From Euglena gracilis (lineage: Eukaryota > Euglenida > Euglenophyceae > Euglenales): DNA of 64,000 nucleotides. Both the position numbers and the translations under genes were made by a program. Under the pieces are notes generated by a model. The model was not told where the DNA came from, did not search any database, and saw only the letters and a program-made list of their open reading frames with translations. This document shows positions 40,316 to 51,658 of the stretch, piece by piece; the stretch's first letter is position 1, and the number at the start of each line of letters is the position of its first letter. The stretch spans positions 91,731,934 through 91,795,933 of the forward strand of contig CP154956.1 of NCBI GenBank assembly GCA_039621445.1, written 5' to 3'.

Positions 40316-40939
40316 TGTTGGGGGCCGGGGACCCCGCTCGCCCCCCGGGGGGGCTGCTTTCGCTTTCGACGGGGCCGCCACTTCCCCTTTCCGGCCCTGG
40401 TGGGCTCAGGCCAGGGCCTTTGTGAAAGTGGGCCCCGTTTTCCAGTAAATCAACAGACTGTGAAGGGGGTGAGGTGTGCCCCCCCGACCCAGGGTCTCCA
40501 GTTGCCCCGCGTAGGATCTCTTTTTCCCTCCACTGTTGGTTTTTTCCCCTTTCTCAACTTGAACTTTGTGGCTGAAAAGTCCAAAGAGGCAAAAACCAAC
40601 CCACCTACTTAGGTGAGCAAATCAGCAGCACAAGACAAACCTGGATTGGAGGTTTGGGAGTACCTGGGTTCAGGAAACCTGCTGCTTGGGGCAGGAAAAC
40701 AACTTGGAAATCAATGCCTTGGTTTCTTGGAATAATTGAATTGATTCTTTTTATTCTTCAAATCTCAGTTGACTTTTGTGCTTCTTTGATTCTCAAATCG
40801 AATTCTAAAATTCTTCCTGGAATTTGATGGGGTTCCAATTCCACTCGCGTGACGGTTGACCTGCTTTGGTGGTTCCTACCGGGGGTTTTTGGGAATTTTC
40901 TGGGAAATTTTTGGCTGCCGGCGCCAGTGGCAGCCGTCA
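40316..40939 (-). repeat. F: 3' LTR
   Basis: 624 bp. By eye roughly 95 percent identical to the right LTR, with most differences in the first 100 bp (around 40350-40390), so F is older than C. Confidence 0.9.
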
Positions 40940-40950
40940 CCCCCTCCCTT

Positions 40951-43900
40951 GCGACGTTAGTCGAACTTGTTTTTCTGCCCCCCCCCCGAAAAAACCGGGG
41001 AGAGTGAAATTAATTTTTTTTGTGGGGGGCGAAAATTCTGTGTTTTTTTTTTTGAAACGGGTCCTGTCGCTTTTTTTTTTTGAAAGTCTGTGTTACGAGT
41101 CGACCCCCCCCCAGCCATAATATAATATCGGGGGACTCTTGGACCTTGGGGGACTCTGAAAAATCAGGTCTTCGGGGGTCCAGCCCCCACCCCTTTCCTC
41201 CGACAGCATGGGGAACGGGTCTTTGAACACAAAATCTGAAAAGCGATTCCAAACGAAATCAACTCTGGGCACTCAACCCCAAGGCCTAAGTCCCACGCTA
41301 CCACCTTGTTGAAAATCCTTTTTGGCAGCTTTCATTGTGTGTAACTTCATTTGTCGATTTTTTTTGAAAAACATCAGGGACTTTGGCCAACAGTGCCTCA
41401 AAAAATGACTTGTGTGGGGAAAAGAAAAAGAGAAACCCAGGCATTCCTTTCCAATTCGGGACAGAAGAGGTAAAACGGTGAAAAGGTGGTGGGTAAGAAA
41501 AGCCAAATGGTGAGGTGCAAAGGTAAGACGGTTTTATATATGGCGTGAATAGTGTACAATGGGTGTGCGGGTTGTGTGCGTGTGCGGTTGTGTGTTTTGT
41601 GTGTATGCACGCTCACTTCCTTGTCATGCGCTCCAAACCGAAAATGACTGGGCCGATTTTTTTTTGAACGCAAAGAGAACAGGGCTTATTGGCCCACAGC
41701 CACTATATCACAGGGCTGTAGTGCCCAAGTGGCTGTTTTTTTTTTTCATTGGCCCACAACAGGGCCTATGGACGGAGGAGAGGTCATCTCCATTCCAGCG
41801 TCCCCCCCCAGGTCGGATGCCTCCAAGCTGTGTTCCATGAAAAAAAAATGCGAATGTCCATCATCCAAACCGAATCAAAAATCTGAGTTTTAAAATCCCA
41901 ACTCGTTTTTTATCCTCCATGAAAATCATCAAAATCCCAGGTTTCCCCAACTTTTTGTGTAAAAATCCTCCAGCAATGAAAATCCTCAAAGATTCAAAAA
42001 TCTGAGTCCAACCCAGGGCCTACAAAAGCCCTCAACAAGATCCAAAATTCCAACTGCCACATCCAACAAACAAAGTCCAACCCACAGAAGTAACAGCAGC
42101 ATACCGAGGCACAGGAGCCTGGCCAACCCTGCCCAACCGATTCACAGCCGTAAAACTAACCAATTAGGCATGCCAAATAAAAATCATTGCCCCCCCCCCA
42201 ATCACACGGGGCAATGGGGGTCAAATGACATGGCAAACTCAAAAACATTGAAAATTCAAATCCAATTTTCTCAGCCAAAGCGATTTTTTGCTGCCCCCCC
42301 CCCCCCAGTCACATGGGGCCATGGGTGTCAATCTGGCTTCAGCCTCCAAACAAAAAAATCATAAACCTGGGCCGTAATATCCAAACCGACTGAAATCAAA
42401 CTGAAATACAGCACCTGTCTAAGGACGGGCCTTCGCAATGCCGCCCCCCCCCCCACCGTCAACCAGTGTGGGGAGGGCCACGGGTTAAAGATACCTGTCT
42501 GCAAAACTGAAATCCCCACTTGACAAAAAAAATGGGGAAAACTGAAATTTCATCAAACCCCGTCACCATCTGGGGTGTGACCAAAAACAGTCACGGTCAC
42601 AAAATGATGCATTCCTGTCCCCACCCAAACGTCTCACGGGGTATCCAATTCTGAGTCAAAAAATTCCAACCGTAAAGCCACAACTGATTTTGATCCACCA
42701 CACCAACAAACAACAGAGGTCAACACAGCCCCCCTCCCAGCTGCACGATGAGGGGAGAAAAAATGGCTCCAAACCACAAGCAAAATTCTGAGACCCAAAA
42801 GCATGAAAAATCTGATTCAGCGCTGTGGGAGCGGCCAACCCGGGCCTGGACCTGGGCATTGGCCGTGCATCGGGCCACTGCCCACTGCAGGCTCTGTGAG
42901 GTCATTAAGCTTCTCTCCCCCAGTACTTCAGTAAAATAAATGAATGCACCATTCTGCAGCAATCCACAATTGCAATTACGACAATCGTGATCATGTGGCT
43001 CAATTGCTTGGGTCTCATTAATGTCATTGCTCTGTTCTCCATCTCATTGAAATGTTTATCATCCCAGTCTCTGGGTCTTTGAAGTCGTTCTCAAACCGTT
43101 GCAACTTTCAATTCAATTGATTCAATCAACACCCTTGATAATTGACTGTTTTGCTCCTTCTGTTGATTCTCCTTGCTCCGTGATTGATTGCTTGAACCTG
43201 CAAGACAAGGCAACACGCACGCACAAATTCACCACTGGCAACACAGAAGGCAGATTTCTGAAATTCCTCCCTGAGTTACCACTGAACTCTGAACCAGAAC
43301 GGCACATAAAAATCTGATCTTGATCCATCAAATGGGTCACACGAAAACTGTGTGAGCAAGCCTCAAACTGCAAAAATTGCCTTTGGGAGTTTTGCATCGT
43401 GGGCCCTGTGTGTTTCTCCCTTAAGCAAACTCCGCAGCCGAAAAAAATGCAACAGAAAGTGCAAGCCACAGATCAACAGATTTTTCACTGAAAAACTGAA
43501 CTGAATGATGATGATGCCACTGATGGACCCAAAAATCAACTTTCCTCAGGGGTGTCTTTTCCTCCTGGGTTTATCCACCTTGGTTCCCACTGACTGAAAA
43601 TTGAAACATTTCCTGAGCCCTTAGATGGGTGGCAACAGGGGTGTTTATTCCTGGCCTGGGTCTAGCCCCACCCTCGGAACCCCTCTTTGCGCGCTTTCCA
43701 AAAGACGTTTTGGTTTGAGTGGAATATCAGAGGTCTCCCCCCTACCTCAGGACTTGGCAAGAACCCAGATAAAACCTGCCACAGGACTGCTGGGCTGCCA
43801 CACTCGAAAACCACAAATGAAACTGGACTGGAAAATCCCAAAAAAACTGTGCCGATTCTCCAACATATGTCCCTGTCCGGGGGTAAGTTTCTCTCTGGAA

Positions 43901-44469
43901 AAACTGTCCCGTGACAAAAGGGACCAGCAAAAACACAAACCAAAATTCCACCTGAGATGCCTGATTTGTCCCGGTCTGGGATGGCGACACATGTCAATGC
44001 CGTGCCCCACCCCAAATGACTTTTGGGACAACTGAAAACTGAAAACTCTGAAACTGAAATAAAAGATCATTGATCTGGCTGCCTGAACACTAGGAGAAAT
44101 TTCCCAAGCATCGTGGCTTGGCGTCTCCATTTAAGTGGAAAGCAACTGGGGAAAAAACATGCACCCCAGAAACCAGATTCAAAATGTTTGACTTGGCTGT
44201 TTTTTCATAAGTCAAACTCTGTGAATTGAAAATCCATAATATGTCTCCAGGCTGATTGCACATATGCCTCCAACACTAGATCACCGTGAAAAATGTATCA
44301 AAAAACAATCACAAAACAACCCACAGAAACATACTCGACACTGTAAAGTGCTGTGCTGTGCCAGTCAGCTGTTAGACCTATGCTGAAAGAAAATCACCAC
44401 CACCACTGATTCGTTGGAAACCACCCCCAGCTGTTCCAGGGAATTGTGTACCAGTCCCAACCCCACCAA
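40951..44469 (-). other. F: internal non-coding region
   Basis: About 3.5 kb with scattered minus-strand frames below 140 codons and no domain. T- and A-runs are common in 41.0-42.5 kb. No pol remnants recognised. Probably the non-coding cargo of the element. Confidence 0.5.
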
Positions 44470-45573
44470 TCATGAAACCAACTTGGTCTCAAAAAATTGA
44501 AAGTCATTCCAACTGCTTCTGGCAGGCCTCCAGAAATTTTTTGTCTGTCTGAATTTTCCTGGCTGTGCGGCAAAAACTGAGGAAGATTTCTCAGAAGACA
44601 CTGATGACGGCTGCAAATTTGTGACATGTCCAGAAGTAAGGTTCACAGGCACAAAATTTTCTGGACTTGGTAATTTCAGTTCACTGGGCTGCAACTTTTC
44701 AGCGACTTGCAGTTCCAACGTTTTTATTTGCTTGGTCAACCTTCCGATTTCCACTTCTGCCTTTCCCAATGATTCTGTCCCTTCTTTCAGCTGTTTCGTC
44801 AGAGCCTCGCCTTCAACATTCAGGGACTGAATCTTGTTAATTACCCACTTTGAGTTTCGAGTCAAAAATTCTGTTTCAGTGTCCTGTCCCTCTGAGTGGC
44901 TGGGCTCACTTGACAAACCCTGCCAATTTTTTTCAATGCGATTAATTCTGCATTCCAAACTTCTCAGTGTGCATTCCATTGGATCTTCAGGAGAACCCAC
45001 AATTAAAGCCCACAGAACACCAACCTTAAAGAACAAAACCTGCACAACTTCCACAACTGGAAGACTTTGAGGTTGATATTTGTCATCAACAGAATCAAAA
45101 AATTCTTCACTGACAGAGTCAGTGAAGCCACCTCTGCGTACCATGTTGGGGGGTTCTGACACAGAAATTTGCTGAGAAGATGATTGCGCTGAAAAATTTA
45201 CTGGCCACATGCCAGCAGCTTTCATTCGACGCTCAACCATTTCTTGAATTATTTCTTCCTCCGTTTGGGTTTCTGATTTGTCACAGACCGAATGCAAAAA
45301 TCCTTCACTAACACAGTTAGTGAAGCAACCTCTGTGTACCATGTTGGGGGCCGGGGACCCCGCTCGCCCCCCGGGGAGGCCGCCGCTTTCGCTGGGGCCG
45401 CAACCACTGTTTTCCGGCCCTGGAGGGCTCAGGCCAGGGCCTTTGTGAAAGTGGGCCCCGTTTTCCAGTAAATCAACAGACTGTGAAGGGGGTGAGGTGT
45501 GCCCCCCCGACCCAGGGTCTCCAGTTGCCCCGCGTAGGATCATTTTTTCCCTCCACTGTTGGTTTTTTCCCAT
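44470..45573 (-). CDS. F: Gag-like coiled-coil protein starting in the LTR
   Basis: 367 codons. The first ~77 codons lie in the 5' LTR (MGKNQQWREKMILRG), the frame crosses the primer-binding site, and two similar segments follow (MVHRGCFTNCVSE and MVRRGGFTDSVSE), a short internal duplication. Then EEEIIQEMVERRMKAAGM and a coiled coil from about residue 205 to 295 (LRSLECRINRIEKNW, EIGRLTKQIKTLELQ). A stop at 44470 ends it. Likely a structural Gag remnant; no zinc knuckle. A Gag starting inside the LTR is uncommon but known in some elements. Confidence 0.6.
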   Translation of the reverse strand: MGKNQQWREKMILRGATGDPGSGGHTSPPSQSVDLLENGAHFHKGPGLSPPGPENSGCGPSESGGLPGGRAGSPAPNMVHRGCFTNCVSEGFLHSVCDKSETQTEEEIIQEMVERRMKAAGMWPVNFSAQSSSQQISVSEPPNMVRRGGFTDSVSEEFFDSVDDKYQPQSLPVVEVVQVLFFKVGVLWALIVGSPEDPMECTLRSLECRINRIEKNWQGLSSEPSHSEGQDTETEFLTRNSKWVINKIQSLNVEGEALTKQLKEGTESLGKAEVEIGRLTKQIKTLELQVAEKLQPSELKLPSPENFVPVNLTSGHVTNLQPSSVSSEKSSSVFAAQPGKFRQTKNFWRPARSSWNDFQFFETKLVS

Positions 45574-45961
45574 TTCTCAACTTGAACTTTGTGGATGAAA
45601 AATCCAAGAGGCAAAAACCAACCCACCTACTTAGGTGAGCAAATCAGCAGCACAAGACAAACCTGGATTGGAGGTTTGGGAGTACCTGGGTTCAGGAAAC
45701 CTGCTGCTTGGGGTAGGAAAACAATTTGGAAATCAATGCCTTGGTTTCTTGGAAAAATTGAATTGATTCTTTTGATTCTTCGATTCTCAGTTGACTTTTG
45801 TGCTTCTTTGATTCTCAAATCCAATTCTCAAATTCTTCCTGGAATTTGCTGGGGTTCCAATTCCACTCGCGTGACGGTTGACCTGCTTTGGTGGTTCCTA
45901 CCGGGGGTTTTTGGGAATTTTCTGGTAAATCTTTGGCTGCCGACGCCAGCGGCAGCCGACA
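45342..45961 (-). repeat. F: 5' LTR
   Basis: 620 bp, partner of 40316-40939; contains the start of the Gag-like ORF. Confidence 0.92.
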
Positions 45962-46202
45962 CATATGTGACTGAGAGGGGTATGGCATTTGTGCCTGAAC
46001 CATTTGGGGGGGGTGGCATTTGTGTTTGAGCCGCATAAGCAGCTGGGGGAGGTTGATATACCGCGTATGTGGGCGCCCCTTGGAGTTGTGGTGCCGCCGC
46101 ATAGGCGTGTGGGGGGTAGCGAGGGCTGGCATACTGTATAGGGGGCGGTCCTGGGCCGCGCCCTGGGTCTTGCATTGGTCCGGGGACCAAAAGCAACAAC
46201 AA
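45962..46202 (-). pseudogene. A: Pro/Gln-rich ORF, upstream part
   Basis: Begins at an ATG at 46202, 100 bases after the chromodomain stop. Product Pro/Tyr/Ala/Gln-rich (GPGPPPIQYASPRYPPHAY, AAQTQMPPPPNGSG). Interrupted by F at 45961 and resumed at 40315. Confidence 0.5.
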
Positions 46203-46301
46203 AAAAAAGTAGCTTTGATGAGCTGTAGAAAAAGAAGAGAGAAACGAATTGGGGTTGGGAGAAAAAAACAGAGAGGGGAGGAAAAGGCCTATAGGCCGAT
46301 T

Positions 46302-46640
46302 TTAAAAATAATTCACGGAAATGTGTATGTTATTTCTTTTATTCCACGGCTTCCAGTCCTGTTGGACATAACCAATAATACTGGAGGCTGGCTCCCAGGT
46401 GTCCTCCTCTGGCCCATAGCCTTTCCACCTGACCTTCCAGTAATGGACTCCCCGCTCAATTTTGTGATCGAGAATTTTGTCTACCACAAAATCATCCGTT
46501 TCGGGTAACTTGGAACGGGGCTTGAAATAAAGCACGGTAGTGCTTTGCCCTCAGGCGGGGAAAGGTATGGCTTAAAATCATCCATGTGAACATCCTCGAT
46601 CCCGGTGGGCAGTTCCACCCTATAGCGGCCACATTTATCA
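46302..46640 (-). pseudogene. A: integrase C-terminus and chromodomain
   Basis: Minus strand: IN C-terminal text (RVELPTGIEDVHMDDFKPYL) in the frame upstream, then, shifted, a chromodomain: ETDDFVVDKILDHKIERG, HYWKVRWKGYGPEEDTWEPASSI. This is closest of the four elements to the classic chromodomain and keeps the aromatic residues. The ORF ends at 46302. Confidence 0.85.
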
Positions 46641-47614
46641 ACGCGTTCAAATTTCACAGGGCCCGAGCCAGAGGTGGTCTAGCTTGGAAGCCTGCATACG
46701 GATTCGGCTATTCCGAACCCATACGCGATCACCAGCACTATAGCCAGGTGATTTGAATTCTTGCAAAAATTTATTTCTCTTTTGAGAATGGATATCAGTA
46801 ATGTGTTTCTGAACAGTAGTTCTGAGAGACTCTACTTCGGAGAACCATGTGTCACAGGTTACGCTACTTCGAGCTGGTCTCTCTGATAATATATCATCAA
46901 TCGCTGGTGGGCCTCACCCAAAAACAATTTTATATGGGGAGTGCGGTAATAATAAACCCGGTAGGGTGTTTATATAAAAGAGGGACCATGGCAAAAACCG
47001 GACCCGGGCCTCGCGCGAGTCAGCCAGTGAGAGACGGAGCATATTTACAACAGCCTTCACTGCTGCCTCGGCGCGGCCATTGCCCTTCGGGTGATATATA
47101 ATGGAAAAATGCTGTTCGATTCCCAGTAAACCACATAGGGTTGTGAAGAAACAGGAAGAGATGAAATGATCTTGATCACTGACAATCTCATTCGGCAAGC
47201 CCATTAGGCAGATACACTTCTCCATAAATATCTGCGCTAAAATTTCCGCGGTCAACCCTGCCTTTTGGCATGGAATGGCTAGTACGTAACCACTCAACCG
47301 ACAGACGACAACAAAAACGTGATCGCTAATTTTGCCATCTGCTCCTTTGCAAGGTTCTAATTCAAGAAAATCTATGCCGAGGGGCGTAAAAATTTCAGGG
47401 GGTACGGGGAAAAAATCAAGCGTACCAGGGGGGGGGTACCTCTGCGCGGTTTCACCGCTTGACAAATTTGGAACCGTTGCGAAATTTGCAAGCAGCGCGA
47501 ATGCAAATCTTTTTCTTTCAGGGTTGTACAATACCTGCGACCCACCAAAGAATGAAGTTTGGGGGCCCCAGGGTGACCCTGGTTGTGATAACACAAAAGG
47601 ACTTCATCAACCAA
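46641..47614 (-). pseudogene. A: integrase
   Basis: Minus strand. An HHCC zinc region with CYHNQGHPGAPKLHS lies at 47614-47372 in one frame; the core (46914-47594) has PLGIDFLELEPCKG (first Asp), NEIVSDQDHFISS (second Asp) and HPKGNGRAEAAVK (Glu), all catalytic residues present. The NTLPGLLLPHSPYKIVFG motif follows. Frameshift near the HHCC/core junction; stops lie in the 46.64-46.91 kb segment. Confidence 0.85.
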
Positions 47615-48078
47615 GTCACGGGGTATACAATATTTATATCCTGCATCATCGCGGTAACCAACCGTAAAGGGGAAAGGGAATAACTATGTACAACCTCGCC
47701 ATTGCGCAGTCTGTGCACTATCGTGCTATATACGGGATCATGGGAGTAATCCCATTCACGAAAGAAGTGGAGAGAAGGTGATTAGGATCGCGTAACGCGG
47801 CGGAGACCAGTTGTACGGCCTCGCTGCCTTCTCCCCCGTATAGGAGAGACTGGCAAAGAACACAAAATTGATGAAACGGGAAAAGAATCCAACATATCGT
47901 CAGCTGCGTCATATCGAAGCAGGTCTTTATCATCCCCTGGGCTGCCATGAAAGGTGGCATCACCCTCATCTGGGTTACCGGGGTAATGCCAGGGTGCTCG
48001 ACTAAGCGGGTCTGCTACTTTCTGTGTATGGCCAGGGGTAAATACAACCACTAGGTGGAATTGGGTCAAAAATTCATG

Positions 48079-48600
48079 TCATCGGCATCTTCGGCCTACG
48101 GAAGACATAGCTTTGTTCAGATCCTCGGTGTACCAGTGTTGAAGACTCTCATGGTCAGTCAACACCAGTATTTGCACCAAGGAGATGGCGACCCAACTGC
48201 GGAATTTTTGCAAAATAAGTACGATTGTGTACGTTTCCTTCTCACGGATACTCCATTTGACTTGGCCTTTGCCATCTTCACCTTGTAGCTTTCCACTGAA
48301 GAATGCTACACGGCGTAATTCGTTAGCCGCGTTATGCTGGCTTAGAACACCGCCTACAGCATAATCGCTGCTATCGACTTCCAGCACATAAGGCTTATAG
48401 GGATCCGCGATGTCGAGTACGACATTTTCAAGCATTAGCTTTTTAATGCTCTCTAGAGCCTCACGCATATCTGCGTCCCATTTGATTATGGTATTTTCGG
48501 GTGCGCGATGTTTGAGTTGCCTCGATAGAGGCACCGCTGTTTTCACGAAATCCTTCATGTAAATCGCGTAGTATTGGGCTAATCCCTAAAATACTTTCAA
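48079..48600 (-). pseudogene. A: RT thumb and RNase H
   Basis: Minus strand: FVKTAVPLSRQLKH (connection), PYVLEVDSSDYAVGGVL (first RNase H Asp), VAFFSGKLQ, IREKETYTIVLIL, then VLTDHESLQHW. The 3' end of RNase H and the region to 47.6 kb (GHTQKVADPLSRAPW at about 48020) lie in a second frame. A stop lies upstream in the KVF/GLAQYY turn of the RT connection (about 48588). Confidence 0.85.
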
Positions 48601-49353
48601 ATGGGTGATGGTCTTGATGACCTCAGGTGTCCATTTCTTAATGGCCTCTAGTTTGCTGGGCGCCGCTCGGCGTTGGCCATTATTAAGAATGTGACCACAA
48701 AACTTTATCGTTTCGCGAAAGGTGCATTTTAGCTCCTTTGACAAAACGTCTATGCTTGAGAAATGCGGCTAATACCGCTCGAAAATCACAATAGTGAATG
48801 TCGAGAATATTCTCGTGTGTATTCGCTGAAGGGGGGGTGTACCAACCAAAACATCATCATTGTACACCAGCGCAAACGGGAATTCCTGTAAGACCCATTG
48901 GATCATGCGCTGAGACATTGCTGGTCCATTCCTAACACCCATTGGCAAAACCGTCCATTGGTAAACTCCTTTGGATGTTACAAAAGCCGTATAGGCTTGC
49001 GAATCGAGATCCAGATGCATTTGGTGGAAACCATCCTCCAGGTCGAAAATTTACCACAAGCAATTATCCGCTTGTTTTGTGATGAGGTCCTCTATTAGAG
49101 GTAACGGGAATGGGTCATCCTTTGTTTGTGAGTTTATGTACCGTAATCCAGTACCAGCCTCCACTTTTTTCTTACCTGATGTGTCTGGGGGCTTAGAAAC
49201 GACAAAAGCATGGGAGGTCCATTCACTTTTGGAAGGGATGATCCACTTCCGCTCTACGAGATTTTCAATCATTTCATTGAGAGCTATCTGTCTTTCTCCT
49301 GAACAACGGAATGGGCTTTGCGCCTTCCTTAAGCTCAATCCTACAAACACCAA
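48601..49353 (-). pseudogene. A: reverse transcriptase
   Basis: Frames 49051-49353 (fingers: ALNEMIENLVERKWIIPSKSEW, FVVSKPPDTSGKKK, GLRYINSQTKDDPFPLPLIEDL) and 48769-49020 (palm: DLDSQAYTAFVTSKGVYQW, LPMGVRNGPAMSQRMIQWVL, FALVYNDDVLVG). The catalytic box is YNDD, where Y-(V/L/M/I)-DD is usual. One frameshift separates the pieces. RT copies element RNA to DNA. Confidence 0.88.
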
Positions 49354-49499
49354 AAGGTCCGCGAATAGCTGGATCTATATCGCCAGCGTAAACAGGGTTC
49401 TCCAAAAACCAGAAAATTCGCGACTGATGCGCGTACAAAATTCTGCTGAATTGGGGTGCTGTGCTGCACTTTCAATGACAGCGGAAACCTGTTTATGGG

Positions 49500-50752
49500 T
49501 CATATCGACCATAGGAGGTCCGAACGGTGATGCCTATCGGCATTACGGACAAAAGCCGTATCGGCTCCCACATGGTCGGTATGATCCAACACACTAACAT
49601 TCAGGGGTGGAGATTGAGAAACATTGAAAGCATCAAAGAAACAAACACGGAAAATTATTTTTTGAAAAGGTGGTAATACCACTCCACGGAAATCCTCGAA
49701 TAGAGGATCGTCGTTTGGTAGGTCCCACCAAAAAAATGTGACATAAGTCTAATTTTGAAACCATTCCGCTTCGGGATTCACAGGAACAAGAAATGCGCCT
49801 CGCGCTTGATCCTGGAAAACCTTATCTACAACAACCGGGATAAGTTTTAGGGGGGGAAGCATCCATAGGATAGTGGCTCCCCAAAACTTATCAAAAGCGT
49901 TAGAATGTTGCGACCAGTTTCGCAATAATCGCGAATGCGCGTTGGAAGGGAACGCATCAATTTCTAAGGTCAAATAAAAGGAATCCGCCATATCGGCGAT
50001 TTTTGAAAACCAATGTTTCGAAATTCGATATTGACCAAACTGAAAAGCATTCCGGGTGTCCTTGGTGTACTTGGAGATCTGCTCATCATCCTGAAGGGGG
50101 GGAACACACTGTAATACCGAATAACAGAATTGTGAATCATCCACACACATGTCCATAGGACTCGATCTAGGGGGGCATGGGTGGGTTGGGTATATACCCA
50201 GTCATCGGTGATGTGCGATAGCGCGGAATGCGCGATATGCGCGGTATTCGCACTATGTGCCTGAAGCGCAATATGCGCGGGGGTGCTGGAGAGCGCCATA
50301 GGCGCATAGGGAGCGCTATGCGCAAATCCGAAGAGGGAGGCAATGTCTTTGCACTGCAGTGCTTGATTCACTTTCGCGAATTGCGAAAAACTGCCAAGTG
50401 TATTCGTGAGCTGTGAATAACTACCAAGTGTACTGATGGGTGTATCGCCCATGGTACCAAGGCTGTATACCTTTTGGTTATCTATTAAATACGTACCAAG
50501 TGTATGGGTACCACTACCAGGTGTAGGGGGGGAAAAATTCCCGGTTGCAGGATCCACTCGGATTAGTTTGGAAGTTTCAACAAGACATCCACAATCAAAA
50601 TCATGGTAAGCGAAAATTCTCTGACAGTGAGCACATTGGTAGGAGGGTTGGTGCTTGTGGTGCACGTTTGTGTGGGTGTCAGTGCATAAGTTGGTGTCGG
50701 TTCGGGGTAGCTGCTGGGGGGTGTACAGGGGTGTCTGAAATCGACACACCAT
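49500..50752 (-). pseudogene. A: linker between protease and RT, with Cys motif
   Basis: Minus-strand frames 49970-50752 and 49749-50156. The first has YQCAHCQRIF and DFDCGC, a possible zinc site, then Gly/Ser/Thr/Leu-rich repeats encoded by palindrome-dense DNA (50160-50480). The second has ILWMLPPLKLIPVVVDKVF then GAFLVPV. A PP motif before a helix and strand resembles the NPPF-type segment seen before RT in some retroelements, which has been compared to N6-adenine methyltransferases, but the Asn/Asp of that motif is missing. Function unknown. Confidence 0.45.
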
Positions 50753-51180
50753 TTGGAAAACGGAGAAGTTGGGCAGCTGGGACGGCTACTCGACACCGTA
50801 GTTACTTCAGGCCTTTAGGCTTTCGCCTGGGAACCCAGGAAAACGTGCGGGGTTAAGCTAGTGGCTTTCCCTACCGCATGGGAAACGAGCGGTAAAAGTG
50901 CGGTGGGTAGGGGGGCATCTTTCTGTTTACCCCTAGGGTAAGAAACGGTGTTTTCGGTCGTGTAAAAGTTGTGGAAATGCGGGGGGACGTACTGGGTGAC
51001 GTCACGGGGAACACGTTTGTTGGTGTGGTGTGTGTGCGGGGGGGTAGTGCGCAAACCGTGCGAAGGACAATCCACCACCAATCGGTGTTGCCGTTGGCAT
51101 GGAAAACCGAGTACGACATCAGGAACGGCGATATTCGCCTCGACTGCCCAAGTACCCAGAAAAATTTAGAATTGTGGGGT
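50753..51180 (-). pseudogene. A: spacer of pol between protease and linker
   Basis: Minus-strand frame 50815-51081 (CPSHGLRTTPPHTHHTNK, VTQYVPPHFHNFYTTENT) continues the protease frame. No domain recognised. Confidence 0.35.
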
Positions 51181-51420
51181 GTGTGTGTGGTGCTTCGAGA
51201 TAATGGGGAGGACTATGTCCAAAATGCATCCCAAGTCACCACCGCACATGGGGCTGTTTTCTGCAGTCATAATTTGATGGGGTTCTTGGCGTGAACCAAG
51301 AGGGGGGTGGGTATAAGTCCTTTGCGGAAAAGAAGGGGGATTCGACACCCTGTGTCGACTAAAATTTTGCCTTGTGCACAAAAATTTTGCGTTTTGATTT
51401 TCGCTTGGACCAAAAGTTCC
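51181..51420 (-). pseudogene. A: aspartic protease
   Basis: Minus strand: GKILVDTGCRIPLLF with the catalytic Asp-Thr-Gly at 51348-51356, then in the next frame MTAENSPMCGGDLGC, which fits the flap region of retropepsins. A frameshift lies between (about 51270). It would cut the element polyprotein. Confidence 0.75.
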
Positions 51421-51658
51421 ATGGGGGGTACGCAAAGCGAAGGGTCGGGTGTAAAATAGTTGTCGCACCAACTGTTTCATGACCGTTTGCTTACTTTGCT
51501 CAACATTCCAAGCAAAAATTTGGCGCGGGGAGTGGGGGACCCGAACATTTTCCGGGTACCGACCAAAAAGACCGATGGGCAGGGGGGCAGGGACGATCAG
51601 TTCCTACCTCCATCTGTTCATCAGCCCAGAGGTCCGTGCCCTCAGACCTCGGTCTCCC

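Larger units (their letters stand above)
40316..45961 (-). mobile_element. Element F: non-autonomous LTR retrotransposon nested in A (5.65 kb)
   Basis: LTRs at 40316-40939 and 45342-45961, minus-strand ends TG(A/T)CGGCTGCC ... CCCCCAACA. CATA is duplicated on both sides. A polypurine tract AAGGGAGGGGG (40940-40950) precedes the 3' LTR, and TGGTACACAGAGG (45329-45341) follows the 5' LTR as primer site. The sequence on either side belongs to one Pro/Gln-rich ORF of A, so F inserted into A. The only sizeable ORF is a Gag-like one; protease, RT, RNase H and integrase are absent, as in large retrotransposon derivatives (LARDs). Confidence 0.92.
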
